DNA from: Vicia villosa
Taxonomy: Eukaryota > Streptophyta > Magnoliopsida > Fabales > Fabaceae
Direction: 5' to 3'
Assembly (NCBI RefSeq): GCF_029867415.1
Contig: NW_026705184.1
Span: 248,001-312,000 of the forward strand
DNA: 64,000 bases
Notes under the pieces: model-generated
Database searches by the model: none
Told to the model about the DNA's origin: nothing
The model's input: the letters and a program-made list of their open reading frames with translations, nothing else
Shown here: positions 46,194 through 57,671 of the stretch, in pieces
Layout of the letters: the number at the start of each line of letters is the position of its first letter
Numbering within the stretch: the stretch's first letter is position 1
Position numbers and translations under genes: made by a program

Positions 46194-46534
46194 ATAACAA
46201 TATAACACCGATTCATGTGATTATATTGAGTTATTTCTAATTTTTCATATTATTGTGTTTGTGTTGGTGTTGCATAGTCAAAGAAATGCCACAATATAAT
46301 TTGTCACCAAATTGCTTCTAGGCCGAATCACGAAACATTGTTGTAGTTGACATGAACCTAAACAATTTGAATTCTACTGATGAATTCACTATATGAAACA
46401 AGTTGGAAGTTGTTAGATATGGATGAAACAGTTCATACCTTCAACTTGGTAAATCATTTTTAAGGGTTTGATTTTTCTAACTCATCAGTATTTGTTAGAG
46501 GAAATAGCTCTCACTTGCATCGATTTGTGATGTT

Positions 46535-46633
46535 GTGTTAAAAGATGAAGATGAAATAGTTGAAGACAGGAGTTCATGTTACCAGGGTGTCTCTTCCTAA
46601 TGGTGGAAATGATCTTAAGAGAATTTGTTTCAG
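46535..46633 (+). pseudogene. BRX-domain exon fragment (Brevis radix-like)
   Basis: The frame near 46570-46633 reads GVHVTRVSLPNGGNDLKRICF and ends in AG with a GT donor (GTATCG). Plant BREVIS RADIX-like proteins have a PGV, then SLPxGGNDLKRIRFS run at the start of the C-terminal BRX domain, with an intron at this place. A small deletion disturbs the VEDEPG-like stretch just before. The following exon (FNKWQAQRWW in the family) is not present, so this is a fragment. Confidence 0.65.
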
Positions 46634-46849
46634 GTATCGTCAATTAATTACGGATAATTTTATTCGTAATCTATGAATGATATATTCTTTGTTATTTTGA
46701 TTGTTTCAGTGTTCAACATATGAATATAACATAAACTATTTGTTGAGTTTTTCTTAATACTTAAATAACTACACATGTTATAAGATAGATTCAAATAAAC
46801 TGTATATAAGCTCTTTCAATTTCACCTTAAATTGAATCTAAATTGTTAG

Positions 46850-47812
46850 CACATTTGTTAGCATAATTGCTAAAAATTGAACTCAGAAGTTTTAGTTGTT
46901 GAAAATGTAACAATCCTATTACTTGGATCAAGTGAAAAAGGTTCTATAAAATGTGGTTCAATTATATTTATGGTTGAAATTGTTTTAGTTAGTTGAGGCT
47001 CGACTTGTTAAATGTTACATTGTTGATAAATGTTCATGTTTTTGCAAATAAAAATCTTTACAAGATTTATAAAATGTTGAAAATAGATAGAAAGTTTCAT
47101 CTCTTAATTTTCATGTTTATTAGGTGGAATTCACTCCAAAGCATTCTAACATGGCCACTGTACGAAGCAGTGCTTGTACGGCGGGTTAAGTCAGAATATC
47201 AAGAGGTTGATGAAGCTGGGACAATAACAAATATTGAATGTAAGGATACTAGTGATATTTCAAGTTCTGTTGATGTTAGATTTGATTTTTATTATCCAAA
47301 TGAAACGCCTTGATTTTGAAACAAAAGGTATTGATTCTCGATTTATTTCCCAAAAGGTAAAGTTTGAAACCCTTACTGGTGAAGCCAATTTGGAGTGCGG
47401 CATATATTTTCAAGTAGGAAATTTCATTAGGGTGGGTGGCTAGATTTTGATGAGAAATTGTGTACCACCTTTTATCTGTTAGTTTAGTTTATGCACTATT
47501 AACTTTATGATAGAATTTTGAAGTTATCTATCACATATATGAGTTTATCTTAGGTTTTTTGAATGGCGTTTAATCTTTCTCATGTTATTCTTTTGAGAAA
47601 ATAATTTTATATTTTATAGTTTCCTTAAGTGGATGTACTATCTTTCACGGTGATACTATCTTTATCAAGGTATTGTTTGTTTGTCAATTAATGTATCATT
47701 TTCTATGATTGCAACAATCTTCTTTTCACGACATTGATGCACAACCATTTCAATTTGTATATGATATGCAGAGGTATAACGATGCAGTTCTGCTGGCACA
47801 ATAAATAATTTA

Positions 47813-47814
<2 letters not shown>
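46850..47814 (+). other. Further exon-like fragments of unknown origin
   Basis: After an acceptor-like TTTATTAG at 47117-47124, the frame reads SLQSILTWPLYEAVLVRRVK and an acidic stretch to 47313. 47357-47443 reads KVKFETLTGEANLECGIYFQ. Codon-like composition suggests captured exons, but I cannot name a source gene. Confidence 0.3.

Positions 47815-47816
<2 letters not shown>

Positions 47817-47873
<57 letters not shown>
47817..47873. repeat. (TA)n microsatellite
   Basis: About 28 uninterrupted TA units inside the fragment mosaic. Confidence 0.95.
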
Positions 47874-47877
<4 letters not shown>

Positions 47878-50075
47878 CAATTGGAATATCAAGAAATCGA
47901 TTTCAAGAAGTTAAGAAGTCAAGAAAATGCTTCGAGTGCTGCAGTGAGAATACAAGTGAGATGGTTTTTAAGTTTTCTTGAGGTTGGAGTTTTATTACTT
48001 AAAACGTGCCTCTCTATTATTAGAGATTTAATTATATAAGTTTTAATCTAAGCTTAAGTTATTGTATTTTATACACTATTTCTATTATACTGATAATAGG
48101 ATGTGATTATAATCTGCTTGAATTTTTTTCATGTGCGTATATTATAACAGGTTTGTCTGGATGTGCTTGAACCAAAATTCTTAGCATACCTTGATAATAA
48201 GATGCCATTACATTTCAAATATAGAAAATGATGTAGGATCAATTTATCATCTACTGCCATGTTACTTATGGACTTCCATAATTTCAATTCTTTTTTGGTT
48301 ATGTTTTTTGTCGATTAGTTCTCAGTTGCATATTTGAATTTAGTATGAACTGTTTCTAAATATGAAGTGTCTAATGGCTCAATACATAAACATCTTAACA
48401 ATTTATTATTAGAGCAGTTAGGCAATGATAGTTTTTAAACAAACTGGTTTTAATTTGATGGCAATTAATCTCTGAACAATCACACTGTGAAAACAATTTT
48501 TAGATGCTAGTACTTTTGTTGGAATGAGGAAATTTATTTGGATTTTGTTTGGTCTCCTGTGAAAGATTGTTGGAAGCGCAACAAAGCTTTATGAGCAAGG
48601 TTTAAAAAAAGGACATTTGTTCATAAACTGAAATTAATTGTTTTTAATAAAGAAGCTAGGATTCCTACTTACTCATATCATTAGTTTTTTTGTGATGAAC
48701 CTTCATTTGATTTTCCATTTGCTCAATAAACCTTTATTTCAATGTGCAACTACTTAACACTCTTACATGTTTTTGGAGCTAATATTGTTAAAGTATGAAG
48801 AATATTTGTTCTGCAAACTTTTGTGGCATTTCTTAACAGAGTTAAGAAGTTGACAAATTTCTTATTGTTAAAGTGTGATTGAGAAGTAGCTGCATGTTAC
48901 TCACATATTGGTTATTATAGTTAGCAATTGAATATTGTGATAGGATTGAGGTTGTATTAGAATGCTTTTTTTGAATCACAAGTCTCCAAGCTGACTCATT
49001 TTGTGTAAGAGATCCATGCTATTGGCCATAACAAGCAAACTTCAAAGTGAAGTTTTGAAGGTTTCATGATATTGTTGGTACCAAAATAATGGCAGAACTT
49101 GATTACAAAGCTTGAAATGGTTGTCCAGAATTGATCGCTTCATCAAATCAGTTTTCTAGCATGGCTACCGTTGTATTGATTGGAAGATATACTCAATCAT
49201 TATCTATTGCTTTGATGTGTTGGATGCTATGTGTTTGGATTAAATAGTATTTATTTACCTTTTTCACAAATTCAATTTAACAGTATATATTCAACGGATT
49301 GGAGTAACACATTTTTTTATACACAATATAAGTTAATACAAAAATAATTTAATGTGAAAAAATAGTTACATTACAGTACTATTAATGATAAATATAATGA
49401 GATGTAATTATTTGCTCTTGGGTACGTTTTACTTTGAACATCAAACCTGATATATTGATAAATTAGTAGCAATTTCTCTTCTTTTTTTCAACCCAAAATA
49501 CACATTTAAGAACTACAATACTTAATTTTTTTTATCTCCAAGATTTAAAAAATTATGATCGTGATGTTATGCTTATTGGACAATAATAGACCTAAAGAGG
49601 TAAATTGCAATCACCTAGATAGAATAGAATAGGAGAAAATTGTGTTATGATGAACCAAATAATTATTTTACTTTGGCACATGTACTACTTTTTAATATAT
49701 TACTGTGTATTGTTAATACAAATATTTTCATAAACGGAAAAAAATGTATTTCTCAATTTAACAGCGGTAGATTGTTCATTGTAATGAAGGTTCTTGCAGG
49801 CATAGGTCTATGGATAGATGTGAATGTATTTATGAGATACCAGTTGTAGACTATTCATTTTAATGTTCATCTTTTAAATATTTCTTTTACTGTTGTTTTA
49901 TATAATTGAAGTTAGAGAATCGGCTTTATGGGTTATTGTAACTACGAATCAATGCTTCAAAGTTGGTACACATTATTAGTCTATATTTAAAATTATATGA
50001 ATATTTATGGACTGCAAAACAAATTTCAGAACTAACAAATGAAATATCACAATGTGTAATATGAATCCACACAGA
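47874..50075. other. Non-coding body of the candidate Helitron
   Basis: AT-rich. Short exon-like pieces (for example VCLDVLEPKFLAYLDNKMP at 48151-48210 after an acceptor-like AACAG) may be further captured sequence; none can be named. Confidence 0.3.
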
Positions 50076-50280
50076 ACCCGTGCGATAGCACGGATATCTT
50101 ACTAGTGTTATTTAAATATTAAGAAATGTTAATTCTTTTTGGGTTAAATGTAGGTCAACCTCTGTAATGTTAGCGAGATTCGGTTTCCACAAAATTTTTA
50201 TTTTATTTTATATAAAAAAATTGAAAAAACATGAAAAATGGCTCACATGAGTTTTGAACCAAGGACTAAGCTTTCCTCTT

Positions 50281-51080
50281 GCAGAGACATTTTACAACTA
50301 GGCCAACTGTTTCAACTTCAGCTTGTCTATATTCATTTCGTTTTAATGAAACTACTCAAATATTTTCTTACAAAAAAAATTCTTAAATGAACATCATCAA
50401 TTTTACAATAATTATTCCATTGCTGCCCACTATTGAACTGTGAACAACACCATTGAAATAATTATCCCTTAAACTCAAAACCTCTAAATCTTTCGATCCT
50501 TCAAAATCAGATAAAGGACCATTAAAACCGTTAGAATGCAACCAAACCTCAGTCAAATAAGTCATATTTTACAAAACCTCAATTGACCCATTATAAGCTT
50601 AACATCACTCTTGTGAACATTCAACCACAAGGACTCAACCAATAAACCAGAAAAACACTTTGGCATTATTAGTAGAAAAATACAAGAACTTACCCATTAT
50701 ATTAACATTGTTAGTAGAAAAATCCTGAAGTGACTGGGATTTGGCTCCATTGATGAAGTTATTGTTGTAGAAGAGTTTGTTGGAAGGATGATGGGAGAGT
50801 TGAAATGTAAAATTTATAAGATAACAATATACAATGGGAGTAAAGTTACACAAATTACAAGTGACAGAGTGGTAGAAATTGTGCATTATGTTATAAAGGT
50901 TCATGTGTTCGAGCTACAACTGTTGCAAAATGTTATTATTTTTGGTTTTTTTGAAATAGTAATGGTTAAAAATATTTTTGATTTTTTTATTTTTGTATGA
51001 AACAATTTGAGTAGTTTAATGAAAAGGAAATCAATATTGGTAAGCTAAAGCAGTTAGCCTAGTGGTAAGGCGCTTCTGCC
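50281..51080. mobile_element. Inverted-repeat unit enclosing a receptor-kinase fragment
   Basis: 50281-50378 and 50990-51080 are diverged inverted repeats: GCAGAGACATTTTACAACTA... on the left matches the reverse complement of ...CCACTAGACT on the right, and both contain ACTAGGCYAACTG and ACTACTCAAA. The arms include an A-box-like GCCTAGTGGTAAGG resembling a tRNA D-arm. The left flank also has a B-box-like word (50255). No target duplication was identified. It could be a Pack-type DNA transposon or two opposed tRNA-derived repeats. Confidence 0.5.
50385..50920 (-). pseudogene. TMK-like leucine-rich-repeat receptor kinase fragment
   Basis: Minus-strand pieces read NFINGAKSQSLQDFSTNNVN, then a gap, then NGSIEVL and NMTYLTEVWLHSNGFNGPLS, then LEVLSLRDNYFNGVV. 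These match, in order, the extracellular LRRs of plant TMK receptor kinases, which sit in the plasma membrane and take part in auxin signalling. Frameshifts and an internal deletion separate the pieces, and there is no transmembrane or kinase part. It is a captured or decayed fragment. Confidence 0.7.
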
Positions 51081-51929
51081 ACTAGACTAAAATTTCTAAC
51101 ATAAGCTTTGCACTGATACTGAAAATTAACATTTAAAGAGAAGCTAAAAGACCCAAAATCGGAAAGATCAGAATCTGATAACTAGACTCTGAAGACTCAG
51201 ACTCTGAAGGAGGTTAACTTGTGAAGACCAGACTTTGAAGAAAGTCAACCTATAATTATCCAAACTCTAAAGACTCTGACTCTAAAGCATGTCAACGCAA
51301 GGATCAAGAATATTCTAATAGGTCACTATCAAATTCATAGATCATTTTGTCTTCTTCTGATCACGTGCAGATGCAAACAAAAATACGCACAGACTGTTGG
51401 GATGTAACCGATAATTTCTCTTGTAGCAAAGGGAATTAAAATATATTTTCAATAACATTAACCATATCAAGAAAAAATTCAATGTCTATGATAAATCTTC
51501 TCTAAGACTCACTCGTGCAAGCTCTTTTCTTTAATGACTATTTTCTGCCTCTCTATATAAGGAGCTGAAGACTTGAAGGAAAATAACAAATCCTTGACAA
51601 TCAAAGAGTTGTTACTCTGTTAAATCAAAAGCACAAGTTTAAATTAGAATTTACTATTATTTTTATATCTTATAAATTTATAAGTCTTAAGATTCATTTT
51701 AATTTGTATTCTATTTACACCTCTGATTGTATATCAAGTGTAATAGTCAAACAGTCTCTTATCTGATTAAGTTAGATTGTTAAAAGTCTCTTGCTTGTGT
51801 GCTTGAGAATTTGAAGTCTCTTGCCTGTGTGCTTGAGCATTAGAAGTACCTTACTTGTGTGTTTGAGCATTGGAAGTATCTTATTTGTGTGCTTGAGCAT
51901 TTGTAGTCAGTTGTGATTATAGTGAAATC
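51081..51929 (+). mobile_element. Left part of a SIRE/Maximus-like 5' LTR
   Basis: It contains ACTCTGAAGACTCAGACTCTGAAGGA-type words seen in this LTR family, a TATA-like CTCTATATAAGGAGC near 51553, and a 30-bp array. The LTR is interrupted at 51930 by a solo LTR and resumes at 54074. Its 5' tip is missing or replaced by the inverted-repeat unit on its left. Confidence 0.65.
51784..51905 (+). repeat. 30-bp tandem repeat in the LTR
   Basis: Four copies of a unit containing AGTCTCTTGCTTGTGTGCTT; the phase mark is at 51785 and 51815. Confidence 0.85.
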
Positions 51930-54068
51930 TGTAACACCCCTTGTAACCCCAAGGAAATACTATAATTATATAGCAAGATGAGAGTAAAATTAGCATACAT
52001 ATCTCAAAGGGCTCCACTTTTATTTTCAAAAACAACAAAACATAAACCTGTTCATAATCATAACACTTACTTAAACTTCATGTTTCATTTGCATATTACA
52101 GCGAAATAATTTTTTTCTCAATTGATACCAATCATTTCATCTCATAAAATGAACCATGTATCATGGCTTAGGCACTAAAGCCACATCATCACATAATCTC
52201 AAAATACAATACCAAATAAAAGAGAGTATCATAAGTATCTCTCAAAACAACAACATGAGTTCAAATAACCTCCGTGTTACATGACCAGAGCATGACTCAC
52301 TACCTAAGATAAAACTAAGCAAAATCTAACTCCTTCGACTAATCCTCGCGAGAAGCACTGCTATCTTGAGTACCTGAGCGATGTCGTGCAAAACATCATT
52401 CCAACTGAAGGGTGATAATTCATATCATCATGAAAATATATAATAATTAGTAGTGTATAAAAACATTCACCAACCAAATTCATCACACTTCACATATTCA
52501 TGTATATTCAACATATTCCAATACATTTCATATATTCACATATGCAACATTGCTCCATAATTCAAGATACCAAAGATAATCAACCACAATAATACAATGT
52601 AACAGTTAAATCAATTATCACATATTTCATATCAAAACACAACCTTCACATCGACTCATGTGACTCAAATGCAATTTAATGGAATATACATGTGGTACCA
52701 ATCGTGAACATCAGGTTCACCTCGCTCCAGATCCCCACTAAGATCAGAGCCATAAGTATGAACATATAGTTCATCTTTCCAGATCCCCACCATAAGACCA
52801 AAACCCGGAGTATAAGCTCCCTATGAATGCATGTGCAAATACCAACAAACATATGCAATTAAGATCATCCATTCAATCTTAATCATACAAGCATATCACA
52901 ATAATCCATCACATATGAATTATCCCACCATTTGCACAAACATACATGTATCATGTTATCATCATCAACAATGCATTCACATCGAACTAACCATCTCAAC
53001 ACATCACAAATAACATATAGCATACAAAGCCAAACAATGTTATTCACATCAAACACCCATTCTCAAATCAAACAACACAATTACAAGATATTTACCTAAT
53101 CATATTATTATTAAATCATTTATTGCCAACAAGATCATTTTTATTGAAAAGAACATGTCATTAGCTTCCTAACACTTTGAATGGGGACTCAAACACAGTT
53201 ACGATTCAAAAGATATGAATTGTTACAGTTTCAAAAAAATGCAAACACTGACATCATGCACTGACTCCACAAAACCTTATTACACACCAAATAGATTTAT
53301 TTCCAGAACATGAAACTATTTTTACAAGAAAGTAAACTGTATTAGATTTCTCCAGGTTCAAACGGTGAGTCAAACAGACACTGGGAACTCAAGTTATGAA
53401 TTTTTAAAGTTTTACAAAAATCCAACATTTTTATGCGAGCAGCTCTCGGGTTCCCACTCAAATCCCCTCAAAATCTCATCTAAACATGAATATAATAAAA
53501 ATTAAATACATAGTAACCTATATCTAACATGTATCAATAATTAGGAACCTTAAAACATTATTTCTAACACAAACGTTTTGAATCCAAATCCAAGCCCTAA
53601 CATTTCAAATCTAGCAATTTCAAGAACAAAATTCATATTTTTATGCTTCTACCCATCACCCATCATTATATAAACCCATGATTCAAGGAACTCACACCCT
53701 TACGTTAGATGAAAACACTTCTAGAGTTCTTCCTTCTCTGCTCCTCTTTTCTCCTTTTTTCTTCTCTTCTCTTCTCTTCTTTCTTCACTTCTCTTTTCTT
53801 ACTATCTTTCTCTTTTCTCTTATTTTATTAAAATCCTTACAATCTAAATTTATCTTAGTGGACTTACTAAATATTAACCCCCACCTTTACTCATCCTAAT
53901 ACCCTATTAGGCCCAATTGTTTATTTTCTCATTTTCACACTTACTGACCCAAAACACATATCAAAATATATGACAAAACACATAATTTAATTAATTATCA
54001 TATCGCATAATAATTAATAAAAAAAAATTAATTAATAATAAAATAATCAATAAAATCAGGGTGTTACA
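51930..54068 (-). mobile_element. Solo LTR (Ty3/gypsy type) with 5-bp target duplication
   Basis: 2139 bp beginning TGTAACACCCC and ending GGGTGTTACA, flanked by AAATC at 51925-51929 and 54069-54073. No internal domain, so it is what remains after LTR-LTR recombination. The minus-strand orientation is inferred from its TGTAACACCCTGATTTT start. It contains a T/C-rich run at 53740-53830. The small ORFs inside have no known domain. Confidence 0.88.
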
Positions 54069-54073
54069 AAATC

Positions 54074-54310
54074 CCTTGAAAGTGCAAGGGGATTGGACTA
54101 CTCTTGTTTTGTGGGAGGAACCAGTATAAGATTTCTTGTGTCTCTCTTTCTTTCACTCTATATCTTTGAATATATTTTTATCGGCTGAAACCACTTGCCT
54201 TTGTATCAGATTCTAGACTTTGAGTTTAGAATTTGATAAGAGATATTTTCAAAAGAAAGAAAAAGCTAACACAATTCAACCCTCTCCTTCTTGTATTTTT
54301 CTCACCTTCA
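54074..54310 (+). mobile_element. Right part of the SIRE-like 5' LTR
   Basis: Ends ...TTTTTCTCACCTTCA directly before the primer-binding site. It aligns with 57672-57848, the end of the matching 3' LTR (shared words AAAGAAAGAAAAAGCTAACA and CAATTCAACCC). Confidence 0.8.
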
Positions 54311-54311
54311 G

Positions 54312-54324
54312 TTGGCATCAGAGC
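54312..54324 (+). other. Primer-binding site of the SIRE-like element
   Basis: TTGGCATCAGAGC differs by one base from the TTGGTATCAGAGC site for initiator tRNA-Met. Confidence 0.8.
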
Positions 54325-54380
54325 AAGCTCTGAGCTATAAACACTTTACAATGGTACAAAAAAGATCTTGAGAGAAAAAC

Positions 54381-55580
54381 ATGTCTGCTAGTGATAGCTC
54401 TTGTGTTAGTGTCAGTAACAATTCGGTGAACTATGATTATAGTGCTTCTGAGAATAACAACTATACTGCTAAACCTCCAAACTTCAGTGGAGATTCTACA
54501 GATTTTGAATGGTGGAAAATTAAGATGTACACTCACATCATAAGCAATGATGATGAGTTGTGAGATATTCTTGAAGATGGAATTGATATTTCAGTTGATG
54601 GAGTATGAATTGTTGTTGATAGAAAAAGTCTCACACATGCCAAAAGAAGACATATAGAAAAAATCACAGAGTGTGTGGCATTTTGGTAGATGCTCTACCT
54701 CACTATAAGTACCTTAAGATAATTGACAAGTCTATTGCAAAAATCATTTTTGAATCCTTGTGTGCTACCTACGAAGGCATTCAGCAGGTGAAAGAGGAAA
54801 ATACTAATTTTTTGGTCCAACAATCAAGGTTTCAAGTTCTTGTATCTGGACTTCAAGTTCTGAATAAAAGCTATACAACTTTTGATCATATCAAGAAGAT
54901 TATTAGGAGTCTTCCTGTCAAATATAGACCAAAGGTGACAACCATCCAAAATGCTAAGGATTTGAATAAAATAAGTCTTGAAAGTTTGATAAGCAATCTT
55001 CAGAGTCATGAGATGGAGCTCATGGGAGATAAACTTGCAAATAAATCCAAGTCTCTCGCCTTGAAATCTGTTGGTCAATCTCCTAAGTCTCCTCAAGTTT
55101 GGGAATTTGACGAAGTTGCTCATACAGGAGGTTCTGGGGAAGGATCAGATGAGAAAGAGATTGCATTTATATTCAAGAGATTGCAGTATCTGACCAAGAA
55201 GAATAAAACTTCATCAGGAAAAAGTTGTGGCTTTAGAAAGGATGCTTCAATTGTAAGAAGCTTGGTCACTTTATTGCTGACTGTCTAGAGTTGCAGAATG
55301 ACAAGTCAAAGAAAGGAGGCTATCAGAAAGACAACTTCAGAAACAAAGTTAAGAAGAGTCTCATGGAAACACGGGATGAACTTGACATATAAGAAGAATC
55401 TAATAAAGATGAGGAAGAAGCCAGTTAAGCTTGATGGCTCTAACATCTTCAAACACAGAATTTGACTCAGATTTTGGCTCAAATTCTAAAGAAGAATATG
55501 AGGTATTTTCTAAACCATCTTGTTCTAATTTAGTTACTCTTATTCAAGACCTTATGGGCCGTTGTCAAGGTAAATCCAAA
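54381..55580 (+). pseudogene. SIRE/Maximus-like copia gag, no pol
   Basis: The frame starts at ATG 54381 (KPPNFSGDSTDFEWWKIKMY) and is broken by stops near 54560-54690. 54671-55288 then reads ESLCATYEGIQQVKEENTN, LVSGLQVLNKSYTTFDHIKK and IRSLPVKYRPKVTTIQNAKD, then LQSHEMELMGDK, typical SIRE-lineage gag. A CCHC zinc knuckle (CFNCKKLGHFIADC, near 55250) follows in a shifted frame. After about 55580 no protease, integrase or RT is present. Confidence 0.9.
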
Positions 55581-55599
55581 AACAACAACCCATGAGCCA

Positions 55600-56743
55600 A
55601 CATATCCTCTGGTGCGATGAGGAATTCAAGACTACGTAGTTCTAAGTAGAAAATAACTGTGTTGGTTGATTTTAATGAACAATGTTAGGATCATTATTTG
55701 TGAAAAGGTTTTCGAAGTCGCACGGGGGCAAGAGAAAAAAAGGTTTAACTGGTTGATATTGATTTTAAGTGGGAGATGAGTATTTGAAAGGCAAACTATA
55801 TAGTAGGTATCTAAATACTCGGGAAAAGAGGGGCATACGCCTAACTAGTCCTTTTTCCTCCCTTTTATTGCAAAAAGGTTTTATTAGAATCGAATTAAAG
55901 TTCATGGATGAATGTGAGCATTCAAACAAAAGTCACATGACAAGCATCTTAGGACTCGAAACAAAGGGACGTACATCTAATCATTCCTCCTTCATCACTT
56001 AGGGCTCGTGGCATTCAATTATATTTTTTATGAAAAAGATTTGAAAAGAACTTGGTGTTGACCAAGTGTTTAATTGCGTGGGAAAAGAAACTTGGCGTTG
56101 ACCAAGGGTTTATTCACATTGGTTTGAAACTAATTACAAAAAATACTTTTTGAATTGCGATGGTTGATTTTATTAGCAAAAATGAACGGATGCGAGAGGA
56201 TCAACTTATTGGTTTCAGAAAAACACACTTGATGTTGATCAAGGTTTTCAAACTAAACGGCTTGATGTTGATCAAACATTTTTTATTGTGGAAAAGCGAG
56301 AATCAAAGCAAAATAAAATATAAGTAGGAGAGGGGATACATTTTGTTCATGGGGATATATGATAAATAAAACAAACAAAGATAGATCAAATAAAAAAAGC
56401 TAATAAAAAATAAATAAATAAGCTAACCCAAGAATAAAAATGAGAAAAAAACTTAACCAAAATAAATAACAGCAATGAGATAAAAAACAAATGAGAATAA
56501 AAAAAAAGGGTGGTGGAAACTAAAAAGGAGGAGCCAATTAGTATAATTTCTAAGTCCAAAGGCCAGAAAAGCCCACTTGACCAGTTGGTCAAATGCTGGG
56601 GACTTACTAGTCAACAAAACCTGTATGGACTAATGGTACGAAAACCAAAGGCATACCCTCTGATCATAGAATCTGATCCATTGGATTAACATGCTTGTGA
56701 AAGACAACATGAATTCATGATCTCATACTTGAAGCCCATGGTA
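55600..56743 (+). other. Repeat-derived filler where pol should be
   Basis: Contains four dispersed copies of a TTGATGTTGATCAAG/TTGGTGTTGACCAAG-type word (56055-56280) familiar from gypsy LTR-like repeats. No coding domain. It replaces the pol region of the SIRE-like element. Confidence 0.4.
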
Positions 56744-56947
56744 GCCAATGTAACACCCCAAAATTCATATTTAATTCTTTAATTAATTATTTATGATTAT
56801 TGGTGAATTGTGATGAATTATATGACGTGTTGTGTGGTTTCATTGATATATGTTGTGGAGTATGACGATAAGTTGTGGAGTATTAGTGAGAGGCAAATAT
56901 AATTAGAGTTATTTAGATTTAAATAATTTTAATTATATTTTGTGGGA

Positions 56948-56949
56948 TT

Positions 56950-56982
<33 letters not shown>
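56948..56982. repeat. (AAT)n microsatellite
   Basis: About eleven ATA/AAT units in the non-shared part of the left Cassandra LTR. Confidence 0.9.
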
Positions 56983-56987
<5 letters not shown>

Positions 56988-57450
56988 TATAGATTGCATT
57001 ATCTATATTATTATTATTTAAAATAAGGGTGAGTAGAGATTTTAAGGGCAAGTTGGTAAAATTGGGAGGAATAAGTGAGGATAAGGTTGAAATAACATAA
57101 AAAAGGTTTTAAGGACAATGTGGTAATTGTGAAGGGATAAGTGAGGTCAAAGCATGCTGAAAAGACCCGTGTTGGTTTATGGGGTCAGTTGATCATCCCG
57201 AAAGCAGTCTGGGGCGTTACAAATGGTATCAGAGCCAGGCCTCTCCCAGTACGATGTGGTTCGAGGACGAACCATGCGGAAGCTGGTGGGCATGTAACAC
57301 CCGAGGCCGAAGAAGGCGAGGGGTGGTTGCACCGCATGGAACACCTGGGGCCAATTGGGGCTAGGGTGGTCGCCACATCGGAATGAGAGGGATCCTAAAG
57401 CCGTGCAGGTATGGGAATGCATGGTCGAAGGAAAGCTTATAAGGATTGAT

Positions 57451-57572
57451 AGGTACTACCTATACTAACAAGATGCATCTTCTTTTCGGTAGCTCATTCC
57501 ATAAGAACTCCATAGTTAAGCGTGCTTGACTTGAAGTAGTATTGGGATGGGTGACCTTCTGGGAAGTTTCCC
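57451..57572 (+). other. 5S-rRNA-like segment in the right Cassandra LTR
   Basis: CATAAGAACTCCATAGTTAA, then GCGTGCTT, then GATGGGTGACC and TCTGGGAAGTT match the 5S rRNA order, including the A-box and C-box of the internal Pol III promoter. Cassandra LTRs are known to carry this. It is not a 5S gene: the 5' third is diverged and no 5S array is present. The left LTR lacks it. Confidence 0.85.
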
Positions 57573-57671
57573 GGAAAGCGTGCGAGTGAGGTCAAAGCAT
57601 GCTGAAAAGACCCGTGTTGGTTTGTGGGGTCAGTCGATCATCCCGAAAGCAGTCTGGGGCGTTACAGCCAA

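Larger units (their letters stand above)
45265..50105 (+). mobile_element. Candidate Helitron carrying captured gene fragments
   Basis: The right end is a Helitron terminus: stem CCGTGC GATA GCACGG (50078-50093), then ATATCTTA and CTAG (50102-50105), followed by T, the same family as the end at 39243. Upstream lie exon-like pieces of unrelated genes with splice-site remnants and AT-rich introns. The left end (TC preceded by A) was not found; the stated start is simply where leader-like sequence of the first fragment begins. No RepHel protein. It may be more than one element. Confidence 0.5.
56749..57666 (+). mobile_element. Cassandra-type TRIM retrotransposon with unequal LTRs
   Basis: Flanked by GCCAA (56744-56748 and 57667-57671). 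The left LTR-like unit 56749-57221 starts TGTAACACCCC and ends GGGGCGTTACA. A Met-tRNA primer site (TGGTATCAGAGCC, 57224-57236) and about 70 bp of internal sequence follow. The right LTR is 57293-57666 (TGTAACACCC...GCGTTACA). The internal domain codes for nothing, as in Cassandra elements. The two LTRs share the first ten bases and the last 81 bp (57141-57221 against 57586-57666, two mismatches) but differ in between. Confidence 0.8.

Noticed and set aside
47665..47892. Ile-Tyr repeat protein
   Set aside because: It is simply the translation of a TA microsatellite.
51045..51095. tRNA gene
   Set aside because: Only an A-box-like arm and a small hairpin are present; there is no B-box, anticodon arm or acceptor stem.
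53678..53899. Leucine/phenylalanine-rich 73-codon ORF
   Set aside because: Arises from a CTTCTCTT-rich run inside the solo LTR; no domain and no conserved start.
57141..57422. Coding genes in the GC-rich block
   Set aside because: Overlapping ORFs on both strands of the Cassandra element, which is non-coding; the GC-rich sequence lacks stops by chance.
57451..57572. 5S ribosomal RNA gene
   Set aside because: The 5' third is diverged and the segment lies inside a TRIM LTR with a target duplication; this is the known Cassandra feature.
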